From: Dicaeum eximium
Lineage: Eukaryota > Chordata > Aves > Passeriformes > Dicaeidae
Length of the DNA stretch: 64,000 bases
Assembly: GCA_013396995.1 (NCBI GenBank)
Contig: VWZP01002410.1
Location: 38,270-102,269 of the forward strand
Reading direction: 5' to 3'
Below the pieces are notes generated by a model. The model did no database searches and was not told where the DNA came from. It worked only from the letters and a program-made list of their open reading frames with translations. A program made the translations under genes and the position numbers. Shown piece after piece: positions 38,401-50,517 of this stretch; position 1 is the stretch's first letter, and every line of letters begins with the position of its first letter.

Positions 38401-39217
38401 AGTTTACTGGCAATTACAAAGTCTCTATTAAATGTGTTACAGAAATTTGAGAAACCCCTTTCTAAAAACAGCACATTTATTGAAACTCAGCAGGGTATTC
38501 ATCATGCTGTATCTTTCCATTGCCACAATGACTTGCTGTCATTTACCTCACTCTTTTCCCGCTAAATGTTTTATTGCAGCTGAAACGTGGACTGCTTTTT
38601 CTGTTTGTCACACACTGTTACACTTGTACTAGGTATTTATTTTGATCATATAAACAAGAGAGATTAATCAGTGCTTGTGAAGTGTTCTGAGCACCTTCAG
38701 TTCCAGATAGCTGCCAATATCGCAGCTGAATGCTGGAAAAATAAATCCTGAAGAAGATGCTTTTTCTTTCCAAGGTGTCCTGGCACATGCAGTTTGTAAG
38801 GCAGGAATATTGCTGAAACTGCCTTTTCAGTGGGCAGCCTGCTCTGCAACGCTTTGAATGCACAGACAAATGTAATTTATGAGTTAAAAAGGCAAACAAA
38901 AATGCCCAAAACAAACAAAAAACCGAACAAGGCACAAAAAATCTGAATGTTTGCTTTGCATTTTCAGCAAATCGTGGTGTAAAAGAATGTCTTGTCTGTA
39001 ATAGATTACATGATATATTTTTGTTATTTTTTATTGTTGTTCTGTGAGTCATGCTTTAAATGTCTGGTTTTTGGAACTGTAATAAACCTTGATCCATCTG
39101 TTAAAGGAAATCTTTAAAAAATTCCAAACCAATAAGATTAAAAAAAAAAAAAAGCCTACAGTATTGGTGTCAAAGGAAATTAATTTCCTGGCTGGCTTGT
39201 GTTTTTCTCTGAGGCAG
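32458..39217. other. Intron immediately upstream of the first visible NELL2 exon
   Basis: About 6.8 kb of AT-rich sequence ending in a pyrimidine-rich tract and AG at 39216-39217. Two GC-richer patches (about 35690-35770 and 36540-36860) have no recognisable coding content. The intron is phase 1, because the next exon begins with the last two bases of an Asp codon. Confidence 0.6.
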
Positions 39218-39358
39218 ATATTGATGAGTGTGCAGAAGGGATCATTGAGTGTCACAACCATTCACGCTGTGTTAACCTCCCAGGGTGGTACCACTGTGAG
39301 TGCAGAAGCGGTTTCCATGACAATGGAAGCTATTCTCCTTCTGGGGAGTCCTGTGTTG
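39218..39358 (+). CDS. NELL2: NELL2 exon: calcium-binding EGF-like module
   Basis: NELL2 is a secreted, oligomeric neural glycoprotein (thrombospondin-N, VWC and EGF modules) that acts as a ligand for Robo3 and signals in nervous system development. This 141-bp exon, preceded by TTCTCTGAGGCAG and followed by GTAAGC, encodes one complete EGF module. It opens DIDECAEG (calcium-binding D-x-D-E), contains six cysteines and has CVNLPGWYHCEC, which fits the Asp/Asn beta-hydroxylation consensus C-x-[DN]-x4-[FY]-x-C-x-C. An N-H-S glycosylation site is present. Both splice junctions are phase 1, typical of EGF exons. The sequence fits NELL2 and not the paralogue NELL1, which differs at many of these positions. 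Confidence 0.96.
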
Positions 39359-39456
39359 GTAAGCAATGATCAGCAGAGCCTTTTTTTTCCCTCCTTGTGC
39401 ATGGTGTTCCCAAGTGACTGTGGAGCTCCTGAGCAGTGTCTCAGGCCAGAATGGGG

Positions 39457-39488
<32 letters not shown>
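39457..39488. repeat. (TGTC)8 microsatellite
   Basis: Eight perfect TGTC units about 100 bases downstream of the splice donor at 39359. Confidence 0.97.
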
Positions 39489-42400
39489 AGCACCCCATGC
39501 AGAGTGCTGGCCCTGGCACCTCACAGTCCTGAGGGGTTCCCACATGAGGGGCATCCAAAGCATGACCTACTACAGTGCTCCATTTATCAGAGCAAGTGGC
39601 TGTGAAACCTGAAGTCAAAGTGGGCTTGCTGGGGAGTATAGTTGGCCACAAAAGGGGAAAAGGTGGTTTTCTAATTCCATGTTTCAACAGAGTGGTATGT
39701 CTGTGGTATGTCTGTGTTGCTTTGGTTTGCTTGTTTTCCATTTTTCAGCATATTCATCATTAAATTTTTAGAATTATGCAAATAACATCAAATTCTCTAT
39801 GCACCATATTTGCAGAATAAGGTCCCAAGAGCATGAACAGAGAGGGATTTTTAATGGGTGCAAAGGAGTTTCTCAGTTGTTTCTATGGGAGGACAAAGGA
39901 GGAGGCTCCATGGGGAGTTAATGCTAGCTCCTGCAGTCTGTGTGCCCTCTGTGAGGCTGTAGGGCTCTGGATGCCACTACAGCCAGTAAGCAGCCAAAAA
40001 ACCACGGAGAAGATGGTAATTCTGCCTTACCCCTGCCTTACAGTTTTTCCAACTTTTCAGTTATTTGCCTTATACATAATTTCTATGTGTTATTTTATTA
40101 GGTGAGTTTAAAACTCTTTGAAGGGATCCTGTTTTAAGTTCAGTAGAGATACTGTCTCCTAGTGTTATGTCCTTTCTTTGGAATTTCAGTTATTTCATCT
40201 CTAGTCAGTTAGATGGGTTTTCTATAAAAGCTCTTCTCCTCCTTTTGTGTTTTGTTTTGGTTTTTTGGGGTTTTTTTGAATGCTGTAAATTTCATTTATC
40301 CTGTCCATAACTTCAAAGGATGTTTATTTTACAGCATTTCATGATTCCATAGATTAAATAGATGAAAGTCATGTATTTCTAAATGAAAATTCTCAAATGT
40401 TAAGAGTTCTTCTCTGGTTTATTTGAATGTTGTAAAATCAGTGATGAATGGAGCAATGTTGAAAATACCTTCTTTATGAGAAGTCAAAGCAACATGACAT
40501 AACCTTCAGAAAGCCCTGAGGCAACTGGGGGTAAGAGGCATTTTTACCATTTATGGTGCTTACTTGTACCACACACACGGGGAGCCTCATCCCTCCTACC
40601 TCCTGTAGCTGATTTGGGAAGGAAAAGATCAAGAGCCAAGCTGATGTCAGCAGAAGACAGACACACAGGCAAGACTCTGGATGACCCCCAGGTAGGCTCA
40701 GCTCTGGAAAGGTCAGTATTGCTTGCACTGAATAACTGTTGAAAGGTTGGGCACTGCAAAAAGAAGCACCAGATGTTCTGTGTTCTGATGGAGACTGGAG
40801 GAGTAAGATTTTATGAAAACACACTGCCCTCATTTTGACCTGAACAGCATGCTGGAAGTCTGTGAGGTGAGGTGCTATCTTGCCATATGCAAGTTGTAAA
40901 TACAATGTGAAATTACTGGGGTTATTTTAATGAAATAGCATCCCTGAATCATCTGCTGCAGGGTACCAGTGAGGATGAGAAATGAACCAGTTTGCTTCAC
41001 CAGTACAATGAAATAAAATAATTTAAAAATTAATTGGAAAATTCTGCTAACCCATATTGACAAATTTGAAATTATGTTTAAAATGCCACTAAGAATTGCA
41101 TTCTTAGTTGCATTTTAGTTAGTTGCTGAATTGCATTCAGAGAGAGAATACTGCACCTTCTAGCTAATATGTCACATTACAGAGCTTGTTTGCACGGCAG
41201 AGCATTTAGAGTCAGAACCGGTGTCTTTCACTCTGTTTCAGATAAAAGAGGGTTCCTCTGCTTAGCAACAGTATTTTTTCCCCCGTGTATTGTATACTCT
41301 ATTTGCGTACATGAGGTGGGTATGAGCCATAGTCTTTCAGTGTGTTTTGAAACATTTCTTCTTCATCCCTGAAGGACAAACTTGGAGAACAATAAATAGG
41401 CTGAAAACATAAGTAAAATAAGATTAAACCCTTTCCTACAAAATAATAACAATAAATACTAATAATAAAGAAAAGAAGATCACAGAACAGTGGGAGGGAG
41501 TACTCATCTCTGACAGATTGCCAAAAGCCCAGGCAGCCAGCTGCTTTTGTTGGATACATTTATGTACATATCGGTTAATCCCTTTTCCCTCCATTTTTAT
41601 TGTAGGTGTTAGGGAGCTGAGTCATTGTTTGCACTATCTCTGCAGTGCTTGCAAAACATTGAGAAAACAGTGAAGTTTGTCACCTGGTGAGGGAGAATTG
41701 TGTAAATCAGCAGATGTGGCAGGGAAGGTCATAATATTGCACCAGAGCTTGGATAATAAGGATGTGTGGCTTAGCCAGGCCCCTTCAAGATTGGGAAAAT
41801 TCTTTTATTGCTCAAAATGCCGACCAAAGACAGCTTTTATTAGGGATGTCAGCTTCATATAGTGATGGTGAGCAGGCTCAAATTAAGACAGTGTAATTTG
41901 ATTTCCCAAAGTAGTGTTTTTATGAGGCCCTGGTGTTTCGCAATGTGTTATTAAGAATACTGCTTGCAGACAAAACGCAATTGCTATACAAAGTTGCTAT
42001 CAAAAGTTTGCCTGGCAATTAAAACCTGTAGGCTACAGCTGCTGTGTTGTTTGGTTGGTTTTTTTAAAATTTTGTAATAGGAGCTTTGCTGCAATCTGAG
42101 GTAAAGAAACAATAATACTTCATAGAGAATGATAGCTGTCATGTGATACAGTATTTGTGATTATCTACTGATTAAAAAAAAAAAAAACAAACCAAAAAGC
42201 CCAAAGTAAATTATACTTTTCAATCTCTAAGTGAGATGCTTCCAGTCTGTAGAGCGCTGTTCAGACCCTAGAGTGCAGATTTACTGATTCTGTTTTTTTC
42301 ATAATGATTTGTGTTTCTTGGTCCCTACACTGGGACTTGCACACACAGAAGGAAAAATCACCAAGGCAGCAGTGCCTGTCAGGTTTTGTTTATTTTTTTT

Positions 42401-45400
42401 TCTTTAAGAACCACTACAAATTTTGTAGGGAAGCTTAACATGGATCCTCCTCCCACAAAATCCCCATATAATTCACCATTTATTTCAGCCTGAAAGGTAG
42501 TGTTGCTAGACCTCACTGCAGGATTAGAGTTGCTGGTTTGGGGAAATGAGAGCTGCGAAAAGGTAGGACTCAAGAGCTCATGAAAGAAATCTCCACAGGT
42601 ATTAGTCCCCCACGAAAGTTGGGTGCAGCAGTGCTTGCAGATCAAATCTGAATGGACTTTAAATCTGTTCCTGAAGCTTTCGTATATTCCATGGTATGCT
42701 GCAGTAGTGTCTCTTATCTAGATTAGAAGGTAAAAGCAAAGGAGGTTAGATTTTGTTTATTTTTCCCCCTTTCTGTGTCACACAAGAAGGAAAAGATCCA
42801 TCCTTCAAAAATCTTCCCATATGCCTGAGAATTACTTTCCTATCTGTTGGTAGGGAAATGCTATGTAGGCAGAAACGTTTGCATGTGGCACAGAGTATCC
42901 AAGAACAACTAGAACCTGCTATTTTACAATTCTCTTCTGTTCTGCTCATAGAATTTCTTAAAGCTCACAGTATCAGAGTTGGTATCAGTGGATTTTATCC
43001 TGTAAAATAAAGGTTATCTTATTTTCCATCTAGAAAATTCTAATTTTTGTATTCTTACAGAAAATTGTGTTACATGTCTTCAAGGTAATTGTATTTAGTC
43101 ATTTCTATATTTTTAGAAAGATTTAGTAAATTCTTTATTCAGAATCTAATTTATTATGCACTGTTCTTTAATAGACTGTTACGTGTCTATAGAATAAAAG
43201 TACTATCATAAAGTATTTTCTACCTGAAAATGAATCTGTTTGGTGATATTTTTTCAAGGACAACTCCAAATAACTTTGATTTAGAAAGAAGGCAAAAAAT
43301 CATTAAGTGACAAGTTATCTGTGAAAAATGATTTATCAAAACAGTGTTTAGTTAACTTGTACATACATTGGTTTAGGAGCCCAGCATACATTTTTCACGT
43401 GAACAATATACTGTAATGGTTTAATGTACCATAACAGTTAAAATTAGCACATTAGTAGGGTTCTTTCTTCTGCAACAGCTTAGCATGATGATACAGAGCA
43501 CTACACTGCATATCTTGCTTGCACACATTTATTAAGGTGCAATGGAGAAGTCTTACAATTAAAACCTGAATAGCCTTGAAAACTAAGAAATTAAGTAGCT
43601 AGGGATTGATTTAAAATTTCAGTGAAACTAAGTTAATGAACTTGTGTTGATATGTACAGTCATGCTTGTCTTCTACCTGATACAAATGCAGTGGCCGTGG
43701 GACCTCTCATAATATCTGAGGCAAATTACTTCTCATTATAGCCAAAAAGGATGGTAAAGGAAATTGCATCTCAGGGGATTATTTGCTTCCATTTTGATTC
43801 TGTTTTCTTGTTTGCCCACATTACTGAGCTATCCATGTACTTTGAAAGTATATTAGAAATGAGCACATCTTGGGTGGTTTATTTTTCTTTCTTTTTTCAT
43901 CCACAAAATGTGACTGATTGCTAAAATGTGTATGGTCAGGTACTTATGGCTGTGCATTTGTTTATAGAAGCACAGACTGGAGAGTTTGAAGAGTGAAGAT
44001 CTTGATCAGTTGTGTGAGGGTCTTGGCACCAATCCCTTTGCTGCTGGCTGTGTTGTTGATAGAAAATTGCATAAACCTTTGCAGTACAAGCAAGTTTCTG
44101 CTCAATATGAGTGTTTCCACTATATCCTCACTTCTCCTTGAAATGGAGCTGTCTGGAGAGGGAAAGGAAAGCTCTGCCACTTTTATTTGGGTTAATTAGT
44201 AGTTTTGCCACAGAAAATCTCAGTATAATGAATAAAACTGCAAAATCCTATTTCAGATGTGAAAATCAGATTATTTCCATTAATAATGACAGGTTGACAG
44301 GATACATGAAAGAATTAATCCCTCCAAATGTAAAGACAGATTTTTGTTCTTGTCCTTTATATGTAGGGAAAGAATATGGAGTCTCCTTGCTATTTCTAGT
44401 GTTCTTCAAAGCTCCTTGATTTATAAATTAATATTTTATCTCCTTCCCACTTTGTGTTGTTATAATGGGAAATTAGATTTGCCCCTCTTCAAATGTTCCA
44501 GTTTTGGGCCTGCATCTTCTGAGAACAGTTGTGGGAAAGCAAATAAAACCTGACGGGAGGTGAAGAATTTGAGCTAAGGATTTGAATACTACAAAAATAA
44601 GCTAAATGCAAAAGTCTCGCCATAGTTTTCACATTCACTAAATTATTGTTTTGGACAACTGAACTAGGCTAATTTTTCAACACCTCAGTTGTCACATTGT
44701 TTCTAGTTGTTAAAGAGAAATTTCACACTAAATACAAGTATTTTCTTTCATGCTTTGCATAGTCATCTACATGCTGATCTCATACTGATATGACCATTTG
44801 ATCTTCATTAAAATAAAATATTTTCTGTACCTAACTGAGAGCTAACAATGTAGGAACATTTGGCTGGGGTTTTTCTCCTTCCCCACCCTGCCTATCTGGT
44901 TAAAGGCTGAAGGGACAAAAACATATTATGCTTCTAACTTTTTTCTCTCAAGTTACTGGGAACATTGTCTGTTTGTTCTGACTTTAGGAAATGTAATCAA
45001 CAACAACAAAAAACCTACCAAAAGGATATTCTTAGAAAATCCGTTCTGTTAAAAGTTCAGCTGAAAATGAGTGCAGTGTCCAAGCCTTTTATGTCTGATT
45101 AATGACTAAAACTTTTAAATAATAAATGCCATAAAAGAATAATAAACAGTTATTTGCATAAAGAACCAAAAAGCTGCCTAGCAATTGGGAATTTATGTTC
45201 ATGCTTTGCTCAATTCTTTGTCAAGAATCTCCCATTTACCGGTTTGGGCTGCTCTTAATGAGGACATCCTTTTTATGTGTGCTAAATGGAGAACAGCAGC
45301 AGAGGTACATAAGTAGGGAGCTCTTAGGGGGTTCTTCCCTTCTGCGTATGCATAAGAGATTAAGTTGGCTTTGTGTGATCAAAGTTGGTTATGTGTACTA

Positions 45401-47095
45401 CTGAGAACATGAATAATGTTAGTTTTTATAATTGCTAACATCTGTCTTTCCATAAATCTGTTAAATTACATGGAAACAGAATTAGATTTCAGTATGATAA
45501 GTAAAGCAATTAAATGCAACTTTGTAGGCAATATGGCTTTATATTAATCTGTGAAATCCTTTTAGTTTTGAACTGTGAAAGCTACCCTTCTAATCTGCAC
45601 TGTTATTCTACTACACCCTGTACAGATTATAGTCAAGGAGCTCTTAATGTGGTAGGGAAGACAATGTTGATGATGCTTCTTGAAACCACCAAAGACAAAG
45701 TGAATGCTTCATTTATACCTTTGTTTTCAACAAAAAATACAAGTCAAAGTCTATTGAAAGAAAAATGGGATATCTTTAAGAATATTTTAAGTTTTACAGT
45801 ACCTGTTTGGATATAATTCATTTGATACCAGTTCATTCATAGTTCTCTTCATGTTAGTCTTCACGCTTTTTAATTCCTGCAGTACTCTGGCACTTGTTAA
45901 ACAATGAACTACAAGTTTTAATTTCTCTTGGTGCTGCACCTTTTTCACCACCAGTAGTGAATATTTCAATTACTCAGTTATGGCTAAGTTGTGCACTAGA
46001 GCAATAGTGTTCTTTTCTGGCAATTAAGACTTTCAAGACAGCAAAATGCATCATTTTTAGGCAAGTCTGAGTGATGAGCAATTGAATCATGCTGTAAGGC
46101 CACTAGGAACATTTCTTGCAAAGGACTGCCCCACAGGTTAGCCCAGGAGTGAAGCTCTGTGAAGGTAGTGAAATTGCCTCCAGCTTCCCTTTGGATCTAT
46201 AAGCATGACAAAGAATAGTCATCTTCTGGCAGCCCAAAGCTTTGACTGGGTTGTGCAGACTGATTTTTGCATTTAATCAAATCCAAGGGCACGACCACAT
46301 TTCCACTTTTCCTGGAGTATTTATGAATTGAAATCAGGAACTGTGCTATCCAGACCAGACTGAATTTAGTGATTTGATTGTTATAAATAGTGTCCTTCAG
46401 CAGAATGAGAGAATTCTTAGTCTTTTTAAGATAGGACATTTTGAGGTGATGACTCATGAACCTATGGCATTTGTCCAAAAAGAAAGGCCACTGGACATCA
46501 AAGCCCACCTAGATTAGACTTTAGATAACTTTTGTTTGTAAATTGTTTTGGCTTTGTGGGTTTAGAGAGAAGTTAAAAGTGCCGTTGGATCATACTGAAC
46601 AGTTAAAATTTCACTGTAGCAATAAGGTAATTTCAAATTATAAGTATGGTGGTTCTTCCTTGAAATTTCTAAATCCATCTAATACTATTCTGGAACTATC
46701 ATGACAGAAACCATCACATGCTTCAAAAGCATTTTATTTTCCACCCTTCCACTGTTGATTACAGTTTTCACTGTTCATGTTGGAACAAAAGAGACCCACC
46801 AGTTTACTGGTATTTCATCTGGACAATTTGTCAATATATTGTTTAAGAAAAGTCCAAGTTATTGTCTGAAAGAAGCATCAGCTTTTAACAGTGTGCTTAA
46901 AAATCTAATAGCTTTCATTGCAAGAAAAAGAATACTGCATGAACTCCCTAGATAAATTCATATTGCATAATTATATTTTACCCTCCTGTATTGGGATACT
47001 GTAATTCCCTTTTCTTTGGTGTATAATGATTCTCTCTTGTCATCTATTCTTTGTGTCATTGCAAAATCATACTGCAAAGCTTTAAGACTTTTTTT

Positions 47096-47160
47096 TGTGT
47101 GTGTGTGTGTGTATCAGGTGCCTCTGAGTTCTTTTCTTTTTCTCTTTTTTTTTTTTTTTT
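47096..47160. repeat. (TG)n followed by pyrimidine tract and T16
   Basis: A (TG)n run at 47096-47112 is followed after about 30 bases by a C/T-rich tract ending in 16 T (47145-47160). It lies about 500 bases upstream of the next exon. Confidence 0.9.
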
Positions 47161-47644
47161 CCAATTCACTTATACCTTCCAGCAATGGGAAAAGGATGCA
47201 ACTGACTGCTTTTAGTATGGGGAATGTAGCTTGTGCTAGGAAATGATGAAGAATAATGCACTTCTATTGTGATGTAAAAACCAGAACAGAGAATGGTCTA
47301 GTTAACAGAAAGTCACTCTGCTTGCTAGTTTCCAGTCACTGGGAAATGAGTATGCACCCTTATCTGAAGGTTCAAGTTTGTCACTGATACATGGTTCCAC
47401 TAATGCTCAGAAACAGCATTTACAATTCAGCCTGATGGAGATAATTTAAGAATTCTTTTTCAAATCAAATGCTGAAGAATAACCTAAAAGCCATCAGTGC
47501 TTTAAGTCTACCAAGTAAATATGGAAGATATAAAAAGGAATGCACCCTCATCTACCAGCAAGGCAGAATAAGCAGTAATTACTTAATGCATAAATGCTCC
47601 ATGAAAAATGTGCCCAAAGCTTTTATAAATCTGCTGTTTTGCAG

Positions 47645-47838
47645 ATATTGATGAGTGTGCCTTAAAGATCCACACCTGTTGGAATGATTCAGCCTGTGTG
47701 AACCTGGCCGGAGGGTTTGACTGCCTTTGTCCATCCGGGCCATCTTGCACTGGAGACTGTCCCCATGAAGGTGGCTTCAAGCGGAATGGGCAGGTGTGGA
47801 CCCTGAGAGAAGACAGATGCTCTGTTTGTTCCTGCAAG
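47645..47838 (+). CDS. NELL2: NELL2 exon: EGF-like module and start of a VWC module
   Basis: The 194-bp exon opens DIDECALK, a second calcium-binding EGF module in tandem with the previous one, with CVNLAGGFDCLC in the hydroxylation-consensus position (Phe as the aromatic). The EGF ends at PSCTGDC and passes straight into VWC sequence (NGQVWTLREDRCSVCSCK), the first cysteines of the VWC domain. It begins in phase 1 and ends in phase 0 (AAG, donor GTGAGA), the point where the gene changes from EGF-type to VWC-type exon phases. An N-D-S sequon is present. No stop or frameshift is present. Confidence 0.96.
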
Positions 47839-50340
47839 GTGAGATCCAGCTGGCCAGGAGTCCTTTAATTCACTGGGCTCATGTCAGAAACCCAATATTG
47901 CAGTGCTACTGTTGTTGGCAATAAAATATTAGCCCAAGCCCAAGGCACTGATGCAAAAGGTAAGGTGTGCTGTGGACACTGAAGCTGGGATGGGGATATT
48001 CTTCTGGGAAGGTATTTATTTTCTTAATTTGCACAACCACACACTTAACTGAATAATGGCTAAACCTGCTGAGCTTCTACCATGTCACCCTGTATGCCAG
48101 AGCATTTCAGAGTGTGTCTTAAAGAGGGTCTTGCATTACCCTTTAACACAATGTGCAGGTTCCAGCACGCTTACTGGAAATGCTGAAAACTGATTTTAAT
48201 TTCTCTTTCATATGAATATGCATCTCTCAGCACTGTAGTCAGCCTACTTCCTGTTGTCTGTGTTTCCCTTTGGTTGGAATACATTTTAATTAACTGGGTG
48301 AGAAGAAAGGTCTGATCATGAGTCAAAGGTCAGAAGACCCAGCCGCAGGGACTTAATTTCCTCAAAGTGAAGAAGGGTAAAGCCTAGCTTTTTCCTTGGC
48401 TGTGTTGGCAGGTCTCCCACTTGAGCAGTGCAGCTCACTGCTTGTTTGGAGAAGCCAAGTCTGGTATCAGTGGATGTACCTTAAAGAGTTAACATTTAGA
48501 TCAGGGTGGGGGGTTTTCATTGTTGGAGATTTCTTTCCCTGGACATTACCTTTTTAAAAAAATTTTTCTTTGCTTCTCCCCCCCCCCACTTTGCTCTCGG
48601 AACCAGTCTTAAAGGTGCAAAACTTCTTTCTGGGCTAAACAGACAAATGGGGATACGAGCATCATAAAGTCACCCCAGGATATTAACAAGTTAGAAGAAC
48701 ATTTGGCTCTGCTTTCTTGATTTTCACTAGTTAACACAGGAATGCTCTCTTTGAAATCAGAAGAATTTTAGAAACACCCTAATCTGAGAAGTGGTTGGTC
48801 TTTTATGATCACTTTGACCTGATTTGTTCGTAGTATAGGTGAAGCTGTCCCAAGGCACAGCAGAGCACTACAGGCATGAGTTCAAGTAAAATTAGGTTTT
48901 GGCCTCTGTGAGAAGCTGAAGATGGAGCATGGGAATTGGCCTATCTGTCTCCATATCTCAATGCTGGGGAGCCAGAGAAGCATGAGAGGGTATGAGAGGG
49001 AACAAAGGGAAGGAGGTGTTTTGAAGTTGCAAGAAGCTAAAAGTCTCATCCTTTCTGTCCTGCAGTGGTGTAGCAGAAGGGAAAATTAAGACTTCAGAGT
49101 GAATACAACCTAAAAAGTACACTGCTGGTTTGGGCTCAATAGAAAATATGTTCTTGTTAGTTGCTGTATTCTTTACTTCAAGTAGCCTCAAGCTCCCTAA
49201 AATTCCTCCTTTCAGAAACTGAAGTGTACAACTTTACTGAATATATATCAAGCTTTTATGGTAATCTTGGGGAACTGGCAAGCTTATGAAAGGATTTCCA
49301 GTCAATAGACTAAGCAGTTTAATATATGTGAAGACATCTGGTCTGCCTTTGCAGAATTATAACTATTAGTATTCACATTTTAGATTGCTTGCAATTTGTG
49401 TTATTTACCATTTCTCATTACATGCATTTCTTATGTTAAATGTTCTTCCTAGTATATGAAAATACAGAAATTATTAACTAGTACATAGTTAAATGTACTG
49501 AGCCTGACTTGTTGTTATGACTCTTACTATGTGATTTCCTCACTTCACTTTTTCCCTCTGAGAATTAACATCTGCATTTAATTTCGTTCCAGTAGCTGCC
49601 TGTTTCAAGAGCAAATTCTTGTCTACGGAATAGGGAAAAAAGGAAGAGCTCCTTATATATCACATCTCAGGCAGAATGTAAAGTCTTCACTCAGAGTTGC
49701 TTTAGGAATTATATAGTTGTGAACCAAAGCAATGTCGTGAGCTTTATCCAGGCTCTCTGTAATACAAGCACTGAATTATAATGAATGATGATAAGTAGTT
49801 TTATCTTTATGCTGGTGTACTGTAGGTCCAGATGCAGGATAGACACAGAGGTCAGAATAAAGAACAATTAGTGCTACTGTGATTGTGCTATATTTTGTTG
49901 TGATTAAGTTAAAGGGACCACCTTTATTTAACTTATTTTCTTCACAGTGGTACATTCAGTCAAAATAGTGCTAAATAAATATATGTATTAGAGTGATAAC
50001 TGCTTGAAGAGTTTGTTGATGTAATCAAGGAGATAGGAAATTGCTTCACTGTATTTCACTGAAATACTGACTGCTTTTAAATTCAGTTGGCTGGAGACAG
50101 GAAAACAATGTTGTCAGATTGAGATGGAATTGGATCCATGCACTGACAGAAACTGGGACAGTACTGGTATTTGTTATACTGTGACAGGCAAGATCCACTC
50201 CTTATTGGCGTGGAATACACTTAGAAATGAATATTTCCTGATAAGCCACAGATCTGCCCTTTGATGTACACACTCTGTGACCTTACTTGGGTGGCTGTCT
50301 GGCAGTTTGTGCTTGATGTCAGGGCAATGTGTTCTCGCAG
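47839..50340 (+). other. NELL2: NELL2 intron, 2.5 kb
   Basis: Phase 0 intron, donor GTGAGA, acceptor GTGTTCTCGCAG. It contains a C10 run near 48578. No repeat family or RNA gene was recognised. Confidence 0.85.
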
Positions 50341-50517
50341 GACGGGAGGATTTTCTGCCGGAGAACAGCCTGTGACTGCAGGAACCCCAGCGCTGACCTC
50401 TTCTGCTGCCCAGAGTGCGACACTCGTGTCACCAGCCAGTGCCTCGACCAGACTGGGCACAAGCTCTACCGCAGCGGGGACAACTGGACCTACAGCTGCC
50501 AGCAGTGCAGTTGCCTG
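50341..50517 (+). CDS. NELL2: NELL2 exon: VWC module (end) and start of the next
   Basis: 177 bp, phase 0 at both ends. It starts DGRIFCRRTACDC and runs through LFCCPECDTR, giving the CC-x2-C end signature of a VWC (chordin-like cysteine-rich) module, then begins the next module with SQCLDQTGHKLY and WTYSCQQCSCL. VWC modules in the NELL family take part in protein-protein contacts. An N-W-T sequon is present. The donor GTATGA is weaker than consensus, but the frame joins the next exon exactly. Confidence 0.96.

Larger units (their letters stand above)
39359..47644 (+). other. NELL2: NELL2 intron, 8.3 kb
   Basis: Phase 1 intron with donor GTAAGC and acceptor TGCTGTTTTGCAG. It holds a (TGTC)8 run just inside the donor, a (TG)n run and a T16 run near 47.1 kb. 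No transposon or RNA gene was recognised within it. Confidence 0.85.
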
